Shown: positions 39,540 to 51,518 of the stretch, piece after piece | Layout: each line of letters opens with the position of its first letter | Numbering within the stretch: position 1 is the first letter of the stretch | Assembly: GCA_014529385.2 (NCBI GenBank) | Contig: CM043969.1 | Location: 74,074,676-74,138,675 of the forward strand | Length of the DNA: 64,000 bases | Origin: Adiantum capillus-veneris | Lineage: Eukaryota; Streptophyta; Polypodiopsida; Polypodiales; Pteridaceae | Direction of reading: 5' to 3' | Notes under the pieces: generated by a model | Database searches by the model: none | Told to the model about the DNA's origin: nothing | What the model saw: the letters and a program-made list of their open reading frames with translations, nothing else | Position numbers and translations under genes: made by a program

Positions 39540-42354
39540 GTGGAGCTCTACAGAAGATTCAAAAGCACGTATCCTGCGGTGGAGTTGTCACTTAGGTCCT
39601 TTGAGACACTCAAGCCATTCTTTGTCCGAAAATTAAAGGATCGCTATACTTGCTGCTGTATTTATCATATCCAGATGGTATACTTTAGGGATGCTTTCAA
39701 TCAAATGCGCTAGAACAAGTTTGGGCATCACGCAAAGGAACATCCATGTACATGCTCCATTTGTGGTACACAGTGTGAAGTAGGTGAGTGTTTTGCAAAC
39801 CAAGCAGTTTTTCAGCACATAAGTATCTTGCTGGATTTCATATTGTGCCCTCACCCTAAGTATCATGAATATCATGCACAGAGATGCTTGCTGGGAGAGT
39901 GCCCTAGATGTGGTGTAAGGAAGTTGTCATTTTGCCCAGACGAGATTGCAGCAGATAGCAGGGAGGTGATTGTTAAGATATTTAAGGATGTGGGTATTGG
40001 ACAGGTTAATGCTGAAGGAAACAAGAAGAAGAGAAAGGAGTTAGTCGTGGAAAGGATGAAAAGTGCAACTTTCATTCATCTTTTTTCAGATCATTTGAAA
40101 AGCTTTGTCAAGCACAACTTTGTTTTTAGGTGGCAGGCCCAACAATTTAAAGACTGCTTACTAAAGTTTCTAAGCAACGTTGTGGTTTCTGTTGTTGATT
40201 TTGCAGAGAATTACAGCTTTAAAGTGCAGAATGAGATTCAGCCCATGCATTGGTGGTCAACACATGTCACAATACTGGTGCACATCTCTTATATCAGAAA
40301 TTCAGTAGGAGCCATTGAGAAGACTCTGCATTTTTACATATCAGACGATAAGCTCCATGACACGCTCTTTGTTCAACATTGTTTTCTCTTGCATGACAGT
40401 TGGATGAAACAACAAGGATAGTGTTTCCGTTATCATTGGGTTTGGTCAGATGGTGCCGCTTCACAGTTCAAGGCACGGTGACCATACTATTTTGTAGCCA
40501 GGTATTATCAGTTTTGATAGGATTGCATATGATGCACAACTTCTCCGCTTTAGGACATGGAAAAGGAGAGCATGATGGTGCAAGTGCTGTTATCAAGAGA
40601 ACCTTGACACATGAGGAGCTAAAGCCCGGTGGCTGGCCCATGAAGTGTGTGGCTGATGTGGTCAATTTTCTAAACTCGAGGTTTAACACAACAAGGGAAG
40701 GTGGGGGTGCCAGCACAAGAAGGGTCTTCTGGTTGGTTTCATCGAATGATGTGTTACGTTCTCCACTATGGGACTGCAAACCAATTGCAGGGTCTCGCTC
40801 ATTCCATTGTGTTGACGGCTACTCAACACACAATCCATGTGATGTGCATTTTCGGACGCTGTCTTGCTTTTGTGACCCTTGTGTGCATGGGCAATGGAGG
40901 AGATGCAATAATAAATAGCGCACTAAAGAATGGAAATATCTCTCCATTGAGCCATTGATAGAGTCTGTACAAGTAGGTAGTGATGAGGACGAGGATGATG
41001 AGTATAACTACAATGATCTGCCTTCCTCCCAAGTGAGTGTGGATTTAACCATGCCTATGTATGAAGGAGACCCTAAGGTGCTGAGCCAATTACTGTCCAT
41101 TGGGGATAACTTTGCAATGAAAGCAGCCGAGGAGAAAGAGGACTTCTACCTTCTAAAGTGCACCAAAACCATGCACCAGGCACCAAGAGTATTGAAGGAC
41201 CTTTGGCATAACAAGATCGTAAAGGGTGAAATTTTGGTTGAGGGTTTGTACTATGCCCTGGTTGAGGGCAAAGTTGATACTTATACCCTATTGAATGAGA
41301 AACCACAGGTCATGATCTACTCCCATCTTGTTAGAGCCATACGGTTCCCCATGGAGGTCAAACCAGGCCTGCATAACCATTTTAAACTATCCTAAGAGAT
41401 ATATGAAAATATCTACAACAGTATGCCATATGACGAAGGGAGTGACCACGAGGGGATCTATACAGCATAAACCCCAACTACAAATCTAGCCACCACTGAC
41501 AACAACAGTTGTAATTCTCTTGAATAGAATCTTACTTGTGATCAGTAGTGTGTACTTGCTAATTTGTTTTCAGCTGACTCTTGTAGTACCAAATCTGATA
41601 GCCAGACTGCCTAATCCTTGTTTGATAGCAGGATACTTTAATATGGTTGAAAATATCTTAGGCAGGTGCAAGAATCTGGGTTTAGTTATCAATGGGACAG
41701 AAATTAAAGTGGGAAGGAGTAATCAATGCTCGTGGGTTATTTGACATTTTTGCTGATTCAGGCTTCACATGCAAATAGCAACAGAAAAATTACCAAAGAA
41801 GTGGCAAGAAAAAGATCATGTGCAGAAAAATTAAGTGCATGTGTAAAACTTTTGCAGACGAAGGTTCATGCCCAACAATAATTTCTTATTACACAAAAAT
41901 GCCAGTCTTTTACAGAATCTTTTACACATCAGGGGGGTCAAACCGGTACGAGTACCCTTCCAAAGATACAAAGTAGTCAGAAACATACAAGGAGATGTCG
42001 TCCTATACATCAAACAGGGGTGTGCACGGGCTATAAGCGGTGGGGAGCTTCTCATCTAGCCATCCTGTGATCCATGGCAGAATGACATCATGAGATACTT
42101 TGACTTGTTCGGATCATAATAGTTTGGCTCCTATGTATGAATGCAGTAGCACGACTCATAATCGTTCTTCAATGATTTGTATCTTGTGTCATCCACAAGG
42201 AGCATGCCGGCTTCATTAAATTGAGGATGCTTGTACCAAACTGTTTGTTGCAGGAGCTTCAGGAAAATGGGCTTGTCGCCGAACTACCCCAAAAGGCGTG
42301 CCACATCCTTCATAGAGGAAGCCCATTTATCACAATGGGACTGGTCAAAAATAT

Positions 42355-43148
42355 CTGTGTCAAGTAAACTAAGTTGTTAGAGCAGGTATACAGTTCAGAG
42401 TACCAAAGTCTGAAAAACAGCAACAAGTTCTGTACATAACAGTACCAAAGCACCAAAGTACCAAAGTACCAAAAGTACCAAAGGACTTAATCACCAAAGT
42501 CTGAAAAACAGCAAGTTCTGTACATAACAGTACCAAAGTACCAAAGGACTTAAATCACCAAAAAAAGAAAAACAGTAAGTTCTGTACGTATCAGTACCAA
42601 AGTACCAAAGGACTTAAATCACCAAAAAAAGAAAAACAGTAAGTTCTGTACGTATCAGTACCAAAGTACCAAAGGACTTAAATCACCACAGTCTGAAAAA
42701 CAGCAAGTTCTGTACATAACAGTACCAAAGTACCAAAGGACTTAAATCACCAAAAAAAGAAAAACAACAAGTTCTGTACATAACAATACCAAAGTACCAA
42801 AGTAAGCTGTGAAAATAGTACTAGGTTGTATGGACAGTATCAAGTTGTGCAAACAGTACCAAAAGTACCGAATGTACCAAATGTACCAAAGGACCAAAAT
42901 GAATAAAATTAACCAAAAAGAACCAAAAGAAACAAATAGTACCCAATTGTGCAAACAGTACCAAATTGTGCTAACATTACCAAAATTGTGTGGACAATAT
43001 CAATTTGTACAAACAATACCAAATCCTATACACGATAGTACCAAATAGTACAAAAAGGACCAATAGTACCAGAATATGTACAAATCAGTAAAAGGTAGAT
43101 ACAGTACCAAAATCAGCCAAACCAGTTTGGAAGTTAAGGGATTCATAC
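42355..43148 (-). other. gene B intron with TTTGGTAC array
   Basis: GTATGA at 43148 and CACAG ending at 42355 bound a 794-bp intron. Joining its flanks gives FL-D-IFDQSHC with a phase 1 splice. Inside are about six copies of a unit of roughly 64 bp with GTTCTGTACATAACAG and AGTACCAAAGTACCAAAGG, that is TTTGGTAC on the coding strand. Confidence 0.78.
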
Positions 43149-43429
43149 CTAAAAAGAGACTTTGCATCTTCATCAACTTAGGGAAGCAAGCATGCAGTAT
43201 GGTCATCAGATTGTGTCTTTGGCTGCAGGACCAAAGCATCACGTAGCATTGCCTCCTCAGGCTAAGGATGAAATCCTCTGCATCGGGTCTGACCACGCAG
43301 TATTTGTGCTGGGAGACCTGCACGCATTGGGGCCTACATCCCTGTGGAAATTGGATACACCACAAATCTTTGGGTTCTTTATGATAATCCTTCAACATAA
43401 CTCCTGTCATAAAATCTAATATCTAATAT

Positions 43430-45040
43430 CTAACCAACCCAAATGATTTTCTCATATTAAATTGATCACTTAATGTGGGAGAATAAACGGGAACAAGTGT
43501 TAAGATATAGACATGTGCTTATAGATCTATCTCAACACGGGGCCAATGGTAAAGGGGCCCAAATGAGAGATGGTCTATCAAAGAGCAAGGCTAACAAATG
43601 GAGCATAACACCTTAGAGTTAGCTTCATTGAAGACCTCCAATAATGTGTGTAAAAGGCCTTTGACCTTAGGTAAGCTAGGGCTGAGCTTGAGGCGCGGTA
43701 ACCCGACCCAGCTTGAGGTGCTTGTCCTGCTTGTCATGTTTGATGAATAAGGTGCTTGAGGTGCTTGATGATTGAGGTGCTTGAGATGCTTGAGGTGCTT
43801 AATTATTGAGATGCTTGAGGTGCTTGACATGCTTGAGATGCTAGGGTTGCACTTGAGGTGAGAACCCAACCCAAGCTTAAAGTGCTTATGAGCCAAGCTT
43901 GTGGTGGGAACTGGGCCTATGCATGAGGGGCTTGAGGTGTCAAAAAGTCAAAGATTCAATCCCTACAAGGAGGGGGCGAGCCCTACATGAGGAGGGATGA
44001 GAGAGAACAGCCACACACTCACACAAGGCATGCATGGTACAAAGAAAGCAAAAGGGACACTTGTCAAGTTCCTCCTCATGTTGCCCTCATGGTGTGCCTG
44101 AAGCCTATTGGTTGGCCACCCAAGGGGTCCAATAATAATTCAAGAGATTTAATTAATTGATTTATCATTTATCTAGCCCTCTCTCTCAAAGGGGAAAGGG
44201 GGACACTTGTCTCAAGGCTACCCTTGCTGCTTGTAATGCCTCCTGCTTGTGATTGGCTAGGCCTGGAGGGGTCCAATGAGCTTCAAGCATGAGCTACAAG
44301 GGGGGGTCAACCCAAGCAAGCTAGGGGGTTGCTTAGGGGGTATACTCACCCACACACACTCACAAACACTCTCATTGTGTGCTATGCAAAGTGCAAGAGC
44401 TCCCTCTCCTTCTCCAAGCAAGTAGAGGTTGAGAACCTACACCAACACTCTTGGATATGGAGTGCAAATCCAACCAAGATCCATGCTTCAATGCTTAAGC
44501 TTGCCATCTCCTTCTTCTTCATTACTATGCTATTATCTATGCTAGCAACAAGAGTTATGATAAGTGAGGAACTAATTCTTTCTCCTACGAAATGTTTCTT
44601 CTTCCTCTTCCCTACCCTCATTCCCTGCTAGCTCTCTCCACCTTCGAAGGTGTTTGAGGTCTTGGGATTGAGGCTTGGGATAGTTAAAGCTTTCTTCAAG
44701 TTTATGTTATGTTTGTGATGCATGAAGCTTTCCATCTTCATTGCATCACCTAGGTCACAAGGAACACAAAGATTGTATTGTAACAAGTCTCTCTTAATGG
44801 GAGAAATCATAATACAAATGCCTATTGGAGGGGGTACCGGCTCCACATAAATCCGGTCCTCAACTGTTGTCATGTTCTCTAAATTCTCTCTCTTGCAAAA
44901 GTATTGTTCATGCCAAGTTAACTAATTGCTATGATTATGTTGCTATCTTCAATTATGTTCACCCGCTATGCTCACAAAGTCATTTCTCAAAAGTACTCTC
45001 ATTAATTTCCGCTACTCTCAAATTAAATAGGACAATTCCA
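43430..45040. other. probable insertion inside a gene B intron
   Basis: This stretch lacks the GTACCAAA motif seen in the other long introns and differs in style. It starts near TGTGGGAGAATAAACGGG and contains a GCTTGAGGT minisatellite (43.63-43.87 kb), a CACACTC-rich part and several short frames. It separates the DVNG exon from the next phosphatase exon. An LTR-type insertion is possible, but I found no target duplication. Confidence 0.45.
43630..43870. repeat. GCTTGAGGT minisatellite
   Basis: Short units GCTTGAGGT, GCTTGAGAT and GCTTGATGATTGAG are repeated about 12-15 times with variation. Confidence 0.85.
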
Positions 45041-46197
45041 TTACAATTCCATTCACATCCAGAATGACAAGGCGCTTGGTGCTCGCCTTTACGCCCAGCG
45101 GCATTGATGTATCCGGTCACTTTTCATTCAGCCACCACCTGTCCCTCACTGAAGTACCACGAAGCAAAATGAGTAAAGGAACACCCAGCCTTTTGGCAAT
45201 AGAAAGTGTGGACATTTAGCACCATTAAAGGTTACCAATTGTTGACAACATGACATAACAAGGAACGGACACATTAACATCTGACTGACATGACACCAAA
45301 CATTGACAAACACAAAATGGGATCGTATTTCATGATAAGCCAGAAGCAAGTACAAAATGTTGTTAAATAGCTAATTCTTGGAGGTTCGCGGCTTGAGACC
45401 ATGACCTTTGGGGTGCTTTTTACATTTCATAAGGAAGAGTGCGGAGAGTGTGGCACAGTCAATGCTATAACCTGTTTCTAAGGTTGTCGCCTGCCCCGCA
45501 CCTTCGGCCTCCTCCATGGATTTCGTCTCCTCCGCAAAATAAGCTGCCTCCTCCATGCCATACTCCTTCGCACCCTCGGCAGATTCCGCCTCCTTTGCAC
45601 TGTCAGGAAGTTCCGCCTCACTCTTTGCCTGCTGCCTCGTCTTTCTGCCTGCCTTCTCCTCTACATACTTTGGAGTTGCATCCAAACACTCGGCCCCGCT
45701 GAGGGAACTTCCACTGCCACCTTCTCATCAGCCTGAATTTCTACGTTGTTCTTCTTGCCTAGCTCTATCTCTATGTCATCAACTTCCTCAATCAGTTTGC
45801 TTTCCTGTTTACCCTTCTCCTGCACTTCAGTTTTCAGTTTAGCTTCTGCCATACCAGAGCCCACACCAGCCTCAGACCCTTTCCCTTCCATTGTGCTGGA
45901 ATTAGGGCCTTGCTGGCTTTCCTGTGCTTCGGCTTTAGTGTTATCTTCCTCCAAACTGGAGTCTAGAGCAAGCTCACCCTTTTTGCCTTCCATCGTGTTG
46001 GCACCAATGTCATGGAGTACTTCATGCACTGACTTATAAGGATCTTCTTGGAACATGTGACTGGCATCTGATTTGCCGTATCCAGGAAGATCCTTCCGAT
46101 CCACAGGGGTGTTGGTGTTGTCATGGGTGTCCGCACTGAAAGATCCTCTCCCTACATATACACAAAGATGAAAGAGAAGATTAGATCATAAATTCAA

Positions 46198-46323
46198 CTG
46201 ATATTATAAGCATGCAGTGTCCAACACAAACACCCCACTTACTCTTCAATAATGACCTCCCTGATATTATAAGCATGCAGTGTCCAACACAAACACCCCA
46301 CTTACTCTTCAATAATGACCTCC
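46198..46323. repeat. 63-bp tandem duplication covering an exon end
   Basis: Units 46198-46260 and 46261-46323 are near-perfect. The unit includes the last codons and the GTAAGT 5' splice site of the gene B exon at 46306-46404, so there are now two potential donors 63 bp apart. Confidence 0.9.
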
Positions 46324-46575
46324 CTGAAATCCAAGCCTTTGCCTCCGAAGGGATTGCAGTGTTGCAAAGTGCCTTCACACACGTATCTTCCATTCTCAAT
46401 ACACCTGCAAAACACAGTGGATGGTACTGATGTATTGTGTTTTCAGGGTCCACAACATGAGGCCTTGGAGTCAATGTGTGAGTCATCCCTCTCTTCACAT
46501 CAGCAGAGAGCTTGCTACAAATTCGTACTGGTCTTGGGTTTCCAGGGACTCGTTGTAAAGCCTGGCATAGTCTCT

Positions 46576-48303
46576 CTGCAAAACAGAATGCTCTTGTAAT
46601 TTACTTACCAAAACAACCAAGATGTATGGAAGAACACATGCAATAGCAAAAAAATTATTGAAAGAGTACCAAAATAGAACAAAACAGTATCCAACAAGCA
46701 CCAAAACAGTACCAAAATTGATTGCTAGCAAGGAATAACACATGCAATACCAAAATATTATTGCAACAGTTACAAAATAGAACCAAGACAGTACCAAATC
46801 AAACAATTAGCAAAGAAAACATTATTAGAAGAAAATACCAATGTAGTATCAAGGTACTAGAAATACCAGAAGTACCAAAAGTTTCAACAGTACCAGAGCA
46901 GTTTCAAGCACCAAAAGTACCCAAGTCATACTCAACATTGCAGTATAAGACAGTAACTAGAAAGTACCAAAATAAGTAATCAGACTACCCAAAGAGAAGA
47001 TAAATACCCAGAGTACCAAGGATTGTGCCACATAGTACCCAAGGAAAATTTGTAAACTATATGAGTACCAAAATTCTCAAGGCAGTGCCAAAATGGTCAA
47101 AGAGAGAACCAAATAAAATAAATAAGCACAAAAGTACCAAAAGTACCAAAATAGGATGAAGTACCAAATGTTTCAATAGTACCAAATCAGTATCAAGCAC
47201 CAAAAGTACCCAAGTCATACTCACCATTACACTATAAGATTGAAACTAGAAAGTACCAAAATAAGTAATCAGACTACCCAATGAACAGATAAGCACCCTA
47301 AGTACCAAAGATTGCGCCACATAGCACCCAAGGCAAATCTGTAGACTATATGAGTACCAAAAATTCTCAAGGCAGTACCAAAATGGTCAAAGAGAGAACC
47401 AAATAAAATAAAGAAGCACAAAAGGTTACAAGGGAAGTACCAAAAGTACCAAAATAGGTTGAAGTACCAAATGTTTCAAGAGTACCAAAGCAGTATCAAG
47501 CACCAAAAGTACCCAAGTCAAACTCAACATTACAATATAAGACTGTAACTAGAAAGTTCCAAAATAAGTAATAAGAGTACCCAATGAGCAGAAAAGCACC
47601 TAGAGTACCAAAGATTGTGCCACATAGCACCCAAGACAATATCTGTAAACTATATGAGTACCAAAAATTCTCAAGCCAATACCAAAATGATCGAAGAGAG
47701 AACCAATTAAAATAACTAAGCACCAAAAGGTTACAAGGGAAGTACGAACATAGCAGTTAGTGTTCTATTAAATACCCAAATCAGTTTAAAAAGTACCAAA
47801 ACAATCCAAAAATAAGCAAACCACTTTTAAAAAAAATTGAAAAGTACCAAGACATTTAAAGAAGATACCAAAGCACTAAGCAGCATGTACCATAGCAGTC
47901 CCAAAATAGAATTGAAAAAGACCAAATGATCAGAAAATCACCAAAAGTACCATGGATTGTGCCATTATAGAATTCAAAACAAAACAAATAGTACAGTGTA
48001 AGACTCAAAAATTAGAAACAAGGAAGTACCAATATAGTACCAAGTAGTTCAAATGAGTACCAAATGAAATGAAGCAGCATCATAAAGTACTAAGGAAAGT
48101 TCCAACACTGCCCTTAGTATTAAATAAAAGTACCAAAACAGTTAGAGAGAGTACCAAACCAGTCCAAGATAGTACTAAAACCCATAAAAATATCAGCACC
48201 AAATAAACCAGTCAAGAAGTGAAACATGCCAAATCACCAAACCTTGTGCAGAATAAAAACTTTCAACAGTCGTACACAATGCAATAAGCCATAAATACAA
48301 TAC
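46576..48303 (-). other. gene B intron with long GTACCAAA array
   Basis: A 1,728-bp intron with GTATTG donor and TTTTGCAG acceptor, phase 0. It is filled with GTACCAAA boxes (TTTGGTAC on the coding strand). Between 46.86 and 47.75 kb a higher-order unit of about 290-305 bp repeats three times, marked by CCAAAAGTACCCAAGTCA at about 46.91, 47.20 and 47.50 kb. Confidence 0.8.
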
Positions 48304-50121
48304 CTCCTGCTATTCAACCTTAGCTTGGAGCTTCTTGATATTTTTGGAAACCCCGTGCCGTCGTAACAAGCGCCAACTTGCTCCCAGCTTTGCCTCCACC
48401 TCTCTGATCTCTTGATCAGGGATAGGTATTTGTTGCCGTAGCACACCAATGCGCGCCTCCAGGGTATCAATATCCTCCATCAAACTTTTCGCCACGCCCT
48501 CTTTACCCTCATATACCAGTAGCTAGTCCTTGTTTTCTTGAATAGAGGCCTTCAGGTCTGTTAGTTTTGATGACCCTGGATGTGACACCTGCTTTTCGAG
48601 TCTTTAGAGCAATGCCTCTAAGTCAGGTAGGTAGTCATCCACTGCCCCTCTAACACCTTGCTCTGGTTCTGTGCAGATGTTGCTGCCACTTTGAGTCATG
48701 CGGGCCTTCTTAACTGACTGTGGGACAGTTCCAGGCTAGGAAGCATTTTTCTTCCTCCATGTCTCAACTTTACGGTCAAGGCCGCTAGTCCTAAATGATA
48801 TCATCTGCAACACGCCTTCCCAAACCGTGCCCATGCTATTCTATGCCCTGTTGGGTCTTTTCTCGTTGCATCACATTTCTCGAACGCATAACCCTTAGCA
48901 AATTTGGTGGTCAGTTCACCGCATGAAGGGGGTCCCTGATAAACTTTGGAGAATAGAAATCTGCAGTCTTCCACCAGATGTGGCTGCAAATGATTTAAAT
49001 AAATTTTGCTGTTCTTTTGGAACTTGTACTTGAAAACAAATAACCACTGCTCGGATGGCAAGTCCTCATCAGTCAGGTCCTTAGGGAGTTTGCCTTCTAG
49101 ACTCCTCAGGCAAGTCCTCTGCTGTATAACAGAACCTGGCTTGTTGAGGGTACTCCTCCATTTTATTCTTACCTAAAATGTCAAACAAATAAGAAATTAT
49201 TGTGAAACAAATCCAAAGTACGACATTTGTTACTGTACATTTAATAACTAATAACTAATGTGTTTACAATATGATTTATCCATACACAAAACTTCAACAA
49301 TAGTCTGCAATAACTTCAGTTTTAATCCTTAGCATATGATATACAAAGCTCTAACATAAAGCAGGGAAACTATAGAACCATGTACATTGTCTCAGGCAGC
49401 TAAACCTTTCTATCCACAAACATTGAAGCTCCACAACCACTTTTCTAGAATATCCTAGAAAAATACACTTAATACTATAGAGCAAGCTGGATAATTAGCA
49501 TGGTCCAAGTCAATTTTCTAATTTTTCTCTCATATGCATATGGATTACAAATGCGATGCTCCAAGGTATCAAATTTTACACTGAACATTAATTTTACACC
49601 ATCTAATTAACACAAGCCTGATTCCAATGAATAGCTTACCACGTCTTGACTTGTTGGCAGATTTTGATTCATCCTCATCGACACGGTGTGAGGTCCGTTC
49701 GGAGTCGATTTCAGAAGCCTGGTGGGTGTGCATTCCCTCCTTGGCCTTCCCTTTCTATTTGCATGTTGAAGGTGACACTCTGCTGGCAGCAGCTCCCTTG
49801 GCCTTTGGGGTCCTCATGGTGGGAGAACTCACACGATAGCAGCTCTGCTACAATGCTGAGAGAGAGAGAGTAGCTCTGCTACGAGTTTGAGGGGGGAGAG
49901 AGAGAGCCCAAGCGATGGCAGAAAGCGCTCAATTCAAACAGACGCAGTTCGGACCACTAAATCCACTAATTACACCACTACTCTCACACGCTCTGGCCCA
50001 TTGTGAAACTGCATGACGTTTATTTTTGAGATACAATTATAGCTAAAAAATAAAAATTCCAAAAATTTTGGGCCTCAAAACTTTCCCTCCAAAGGACCAA
50101 ACAGGTGGAAAAAAAATTGGG

Positions 50122-50153
50122 CCTTTTTTGTACCACCATCCTTTGCTTTCAGC
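50122..50153 (-). repeat. right terminal inverted repeat
   Basis: Reverse complement of the left end: core TTTTGTACCACCATCC, ending TTTCAGC. Mismatches to the left copy are one T/G, one G/A and a TT/AA pair. Confidence 0.85.
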
Positions 50154-50539
50154 CCCCACGCTCATCTATTCAGAATTTCAATTCAAGTATGCTAGCAGAG
50201 GTAAGAGCGATAATCTTGCACTTTTCTATTTACATTCAAATTACATTCTTAATAATATTCAATTTAACTTCTCTCTAAACCCAAAAACAAGAAAAAGAGA
50301 AAACTCTAAAATAAGAAAAACAAGACTCATGTCTATGGCATACTTGTAATTGGTAGAGGGTGACATTGTATGAGGACAAGTAGAGGGTGAGGTTGGAGGA
50401 GGACGGGTAGATGGTGACGTTCTAGGAGGATGAGTACAAGGTGATATAATGGAGTGGAAGAGGGAGAGAATTGATAACTTATATAGTATATTTGAAAAAT
50501 AATAATGTTATTAAAATATCATAGATATCATGAACACAC
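50154..50539. other. non-coding DNA next to the transposon
   Basis: AT-rich sequence, then short repeats of GAGGACGGGTAGATGGTGA type at 50.35-50.45 kb. No gene is visible. Confidence 0.4.
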
Positions 50540-51513
50540 CCTATCATTTTTCTTTAGATAACCTTGGTTTTTGTTCTTGAGGGTTTTTATATCCTTTTGC
50601 TGAGTGGCCATGATTTTGCATCATTGTTTTGATCAATGAATAGCTCTTGCATCTTAGATATGAGCTTAACCATCTCTCTCTTTGCCTTCTCCTGCTCAAT
50701 CTTTGTTTCTTGCAGCTCTGTTTGAAGGATGAGCACTGCCAAGCCAAGTGTCTTTTTTTGAGCTTCAATCACATGGCCCATGGCATTGACCATTGTGTTC
50801 CACTCTAGTATCAGAGTAGCAATACACTTAGAAGTTATGGCATGAGCATCAGTTTGGGAAGTCTCATATGCATTGAGAGGTATGGGGTGGGGCACTAGTG
50901 CCTTGTCTGGATGTTCCACCACCATCCTCCCATGTAGTGGCCTCTTTTGAAGGCATTGAAGTCAATCCATTCTTTTCAGTTGAACTAGAGGCATTGGTAC
51001 AGCTAACTAGGATTGAGAAACATCTTTGCCGCTTGTGTCCACCATTGGGGCTTGCTGTGTTTCAGTGGTCTATTGTTGTGCTGTGGAGCTTGGGGTAGAT
51101 CGATGTCCTTGTCTATTGATGCCCCTTGACCTTGTTCCTCCATAGGCTTTGCTAGAAGAGTTTGTCTTGACTTCAATTTTGTTAGGAAAGAAATTGTCTT
51201 TTGCTTCTTTTCATATGGCTTTGTGGTGCCACTACTACTCAAACCGCTGTCTAAATTTCAGCTTGTGTTGCTATTCTCTTGGTGCTAATGGTGTAGCTAA
51301 GTGAATATCCTCATTGGTGGTGTCTTGTTTGGTTTGCTAGCCAAAAAAACCCTACTGCTTAGTATGCTAATAGGTGTTGCACTGCCTGCTACTTTATCCC
51401 ACACCTTATAGATATAGGTTTCCTAGTATAGGAACTGCCATGCGTACCATGCCTTGAACACATGCTTGTTAGGTCTTGACTTTGGTTGTTTGTTGAATTA
51501 GGTTGTTGTTTAG
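50540..51513 (-). pseudogene. additional ORF (aORF-1) of gypsy family 1, copy 3, distal part
   Basis: Minus-strand frames contain EWNTMVNAMGHVIEAQ followed by a coiled coil, matching SWNTIVNALGQMMDA and its coiled coil in the copies at 5.2 and 17.1 kb, and an upstream basic/polar stretch (KPYEKKQKTISF). It is a diverged third copy. The insertion of the copia element at 51.5 kb separates it from its pol at 55.6-56.7 kb. Confidence 0.65.
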
Positions 51514-51518
51514 AAATG

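Larger units (their letters stand above)
37324..41470 (+). pseudogene. gene A: DDE-transposase-like protein, two exons, decayed
   Basis: Exon 1 (37324-38117) starts MAAQAST and ends before a GT at 38118; exon 2 starts at 39540 after a TATATAG acceptor. The splice is phase 0 and keeps the frame. The product would be about 880-900 residues. Exon 1 has the block FWKSETRVSPNKK. Exon 2 begins VELYRRFKSTYP, then a Cys/His cluster (CCCIYH, CTCSICG, GECPRCG) that may bind zinc. Candidate catalytic residues are Asp in VVDFAENY (40197), Asp in WSDGAASQFK (40449), 84 residues on, and Glu in GHGKGEHDG (40568), about 40 residues further, in a later frame. An acidic tail follows. It resembles uncharacterised eukaryotic proteins I recall with the same motifs. 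It has a frameshift near 37.6 kb, several in-frame stops (about 37899, 39711, 40419, 40479, 40916, 41393) and a shift near 40.52 kb. Confidence 0.75.
41922..49817 (-). pseudogene. gene B: multi-exon protein with FCP1/NIF-like phosphatase domain, decayed
   Basis: Minus-strand exons I can support: 49640-49817 (MRTPKAKG, basic), 48304-49172 (EQWLFVFKYKF, coiled coil), 46499-46575, 46306-46404 (CIENGRYVCEGTLQHC), about 45370-46151 (acidic, Glu/Ala-rich), 45045-45148 (KRLVILDVNG), 43149-43403 (VVRPDAEDF, VMLWSCSQRHN) and 41922-42354 (FDQSHC, KPIFLKLLQQTVW, MLLVDDTRYKSL). The last three match the FCP1-homology HAD phosphatase fold in order: motif I, the WS motif, and the late DD motif. Motif I is DVNG, not DxDx(T/V), as I recall for some plant NIF-like proteins. 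Splices 48304/46575, 46499/46404 and 43149/42354 are phase-consistent. Several stops and shifts remain. The two halves could be separate genes. Confidence 0.65.

Noticed and set aside
41520-42059. Plus-strand frames after gene A that could extend it
   Set aside because: The gene A product already ends in an acidic tail before 41470, and part of this stretch codes on the minus strand for the end of gene B.
44329-44631. A 100-codon plus-strand frame with a hydrophobic stretch
   Set aside because: It lies in the suspected insertion, is opposed by an equally long minus frame and shows no motif.
43430-45040. Solo LTR inside gene B
   Set aside because: A TG start can be proposed near 43.48 kb, but I found no matching CA end with a 5-bp target duplication, so it is reported only as a probable insertion.
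38118-48303. Regular repeats that might be read as a CRISPR array
   Set aside because: Units are imperfect and contain the motif several times with no unique spacers; they lie inside spliced plant-type introns.
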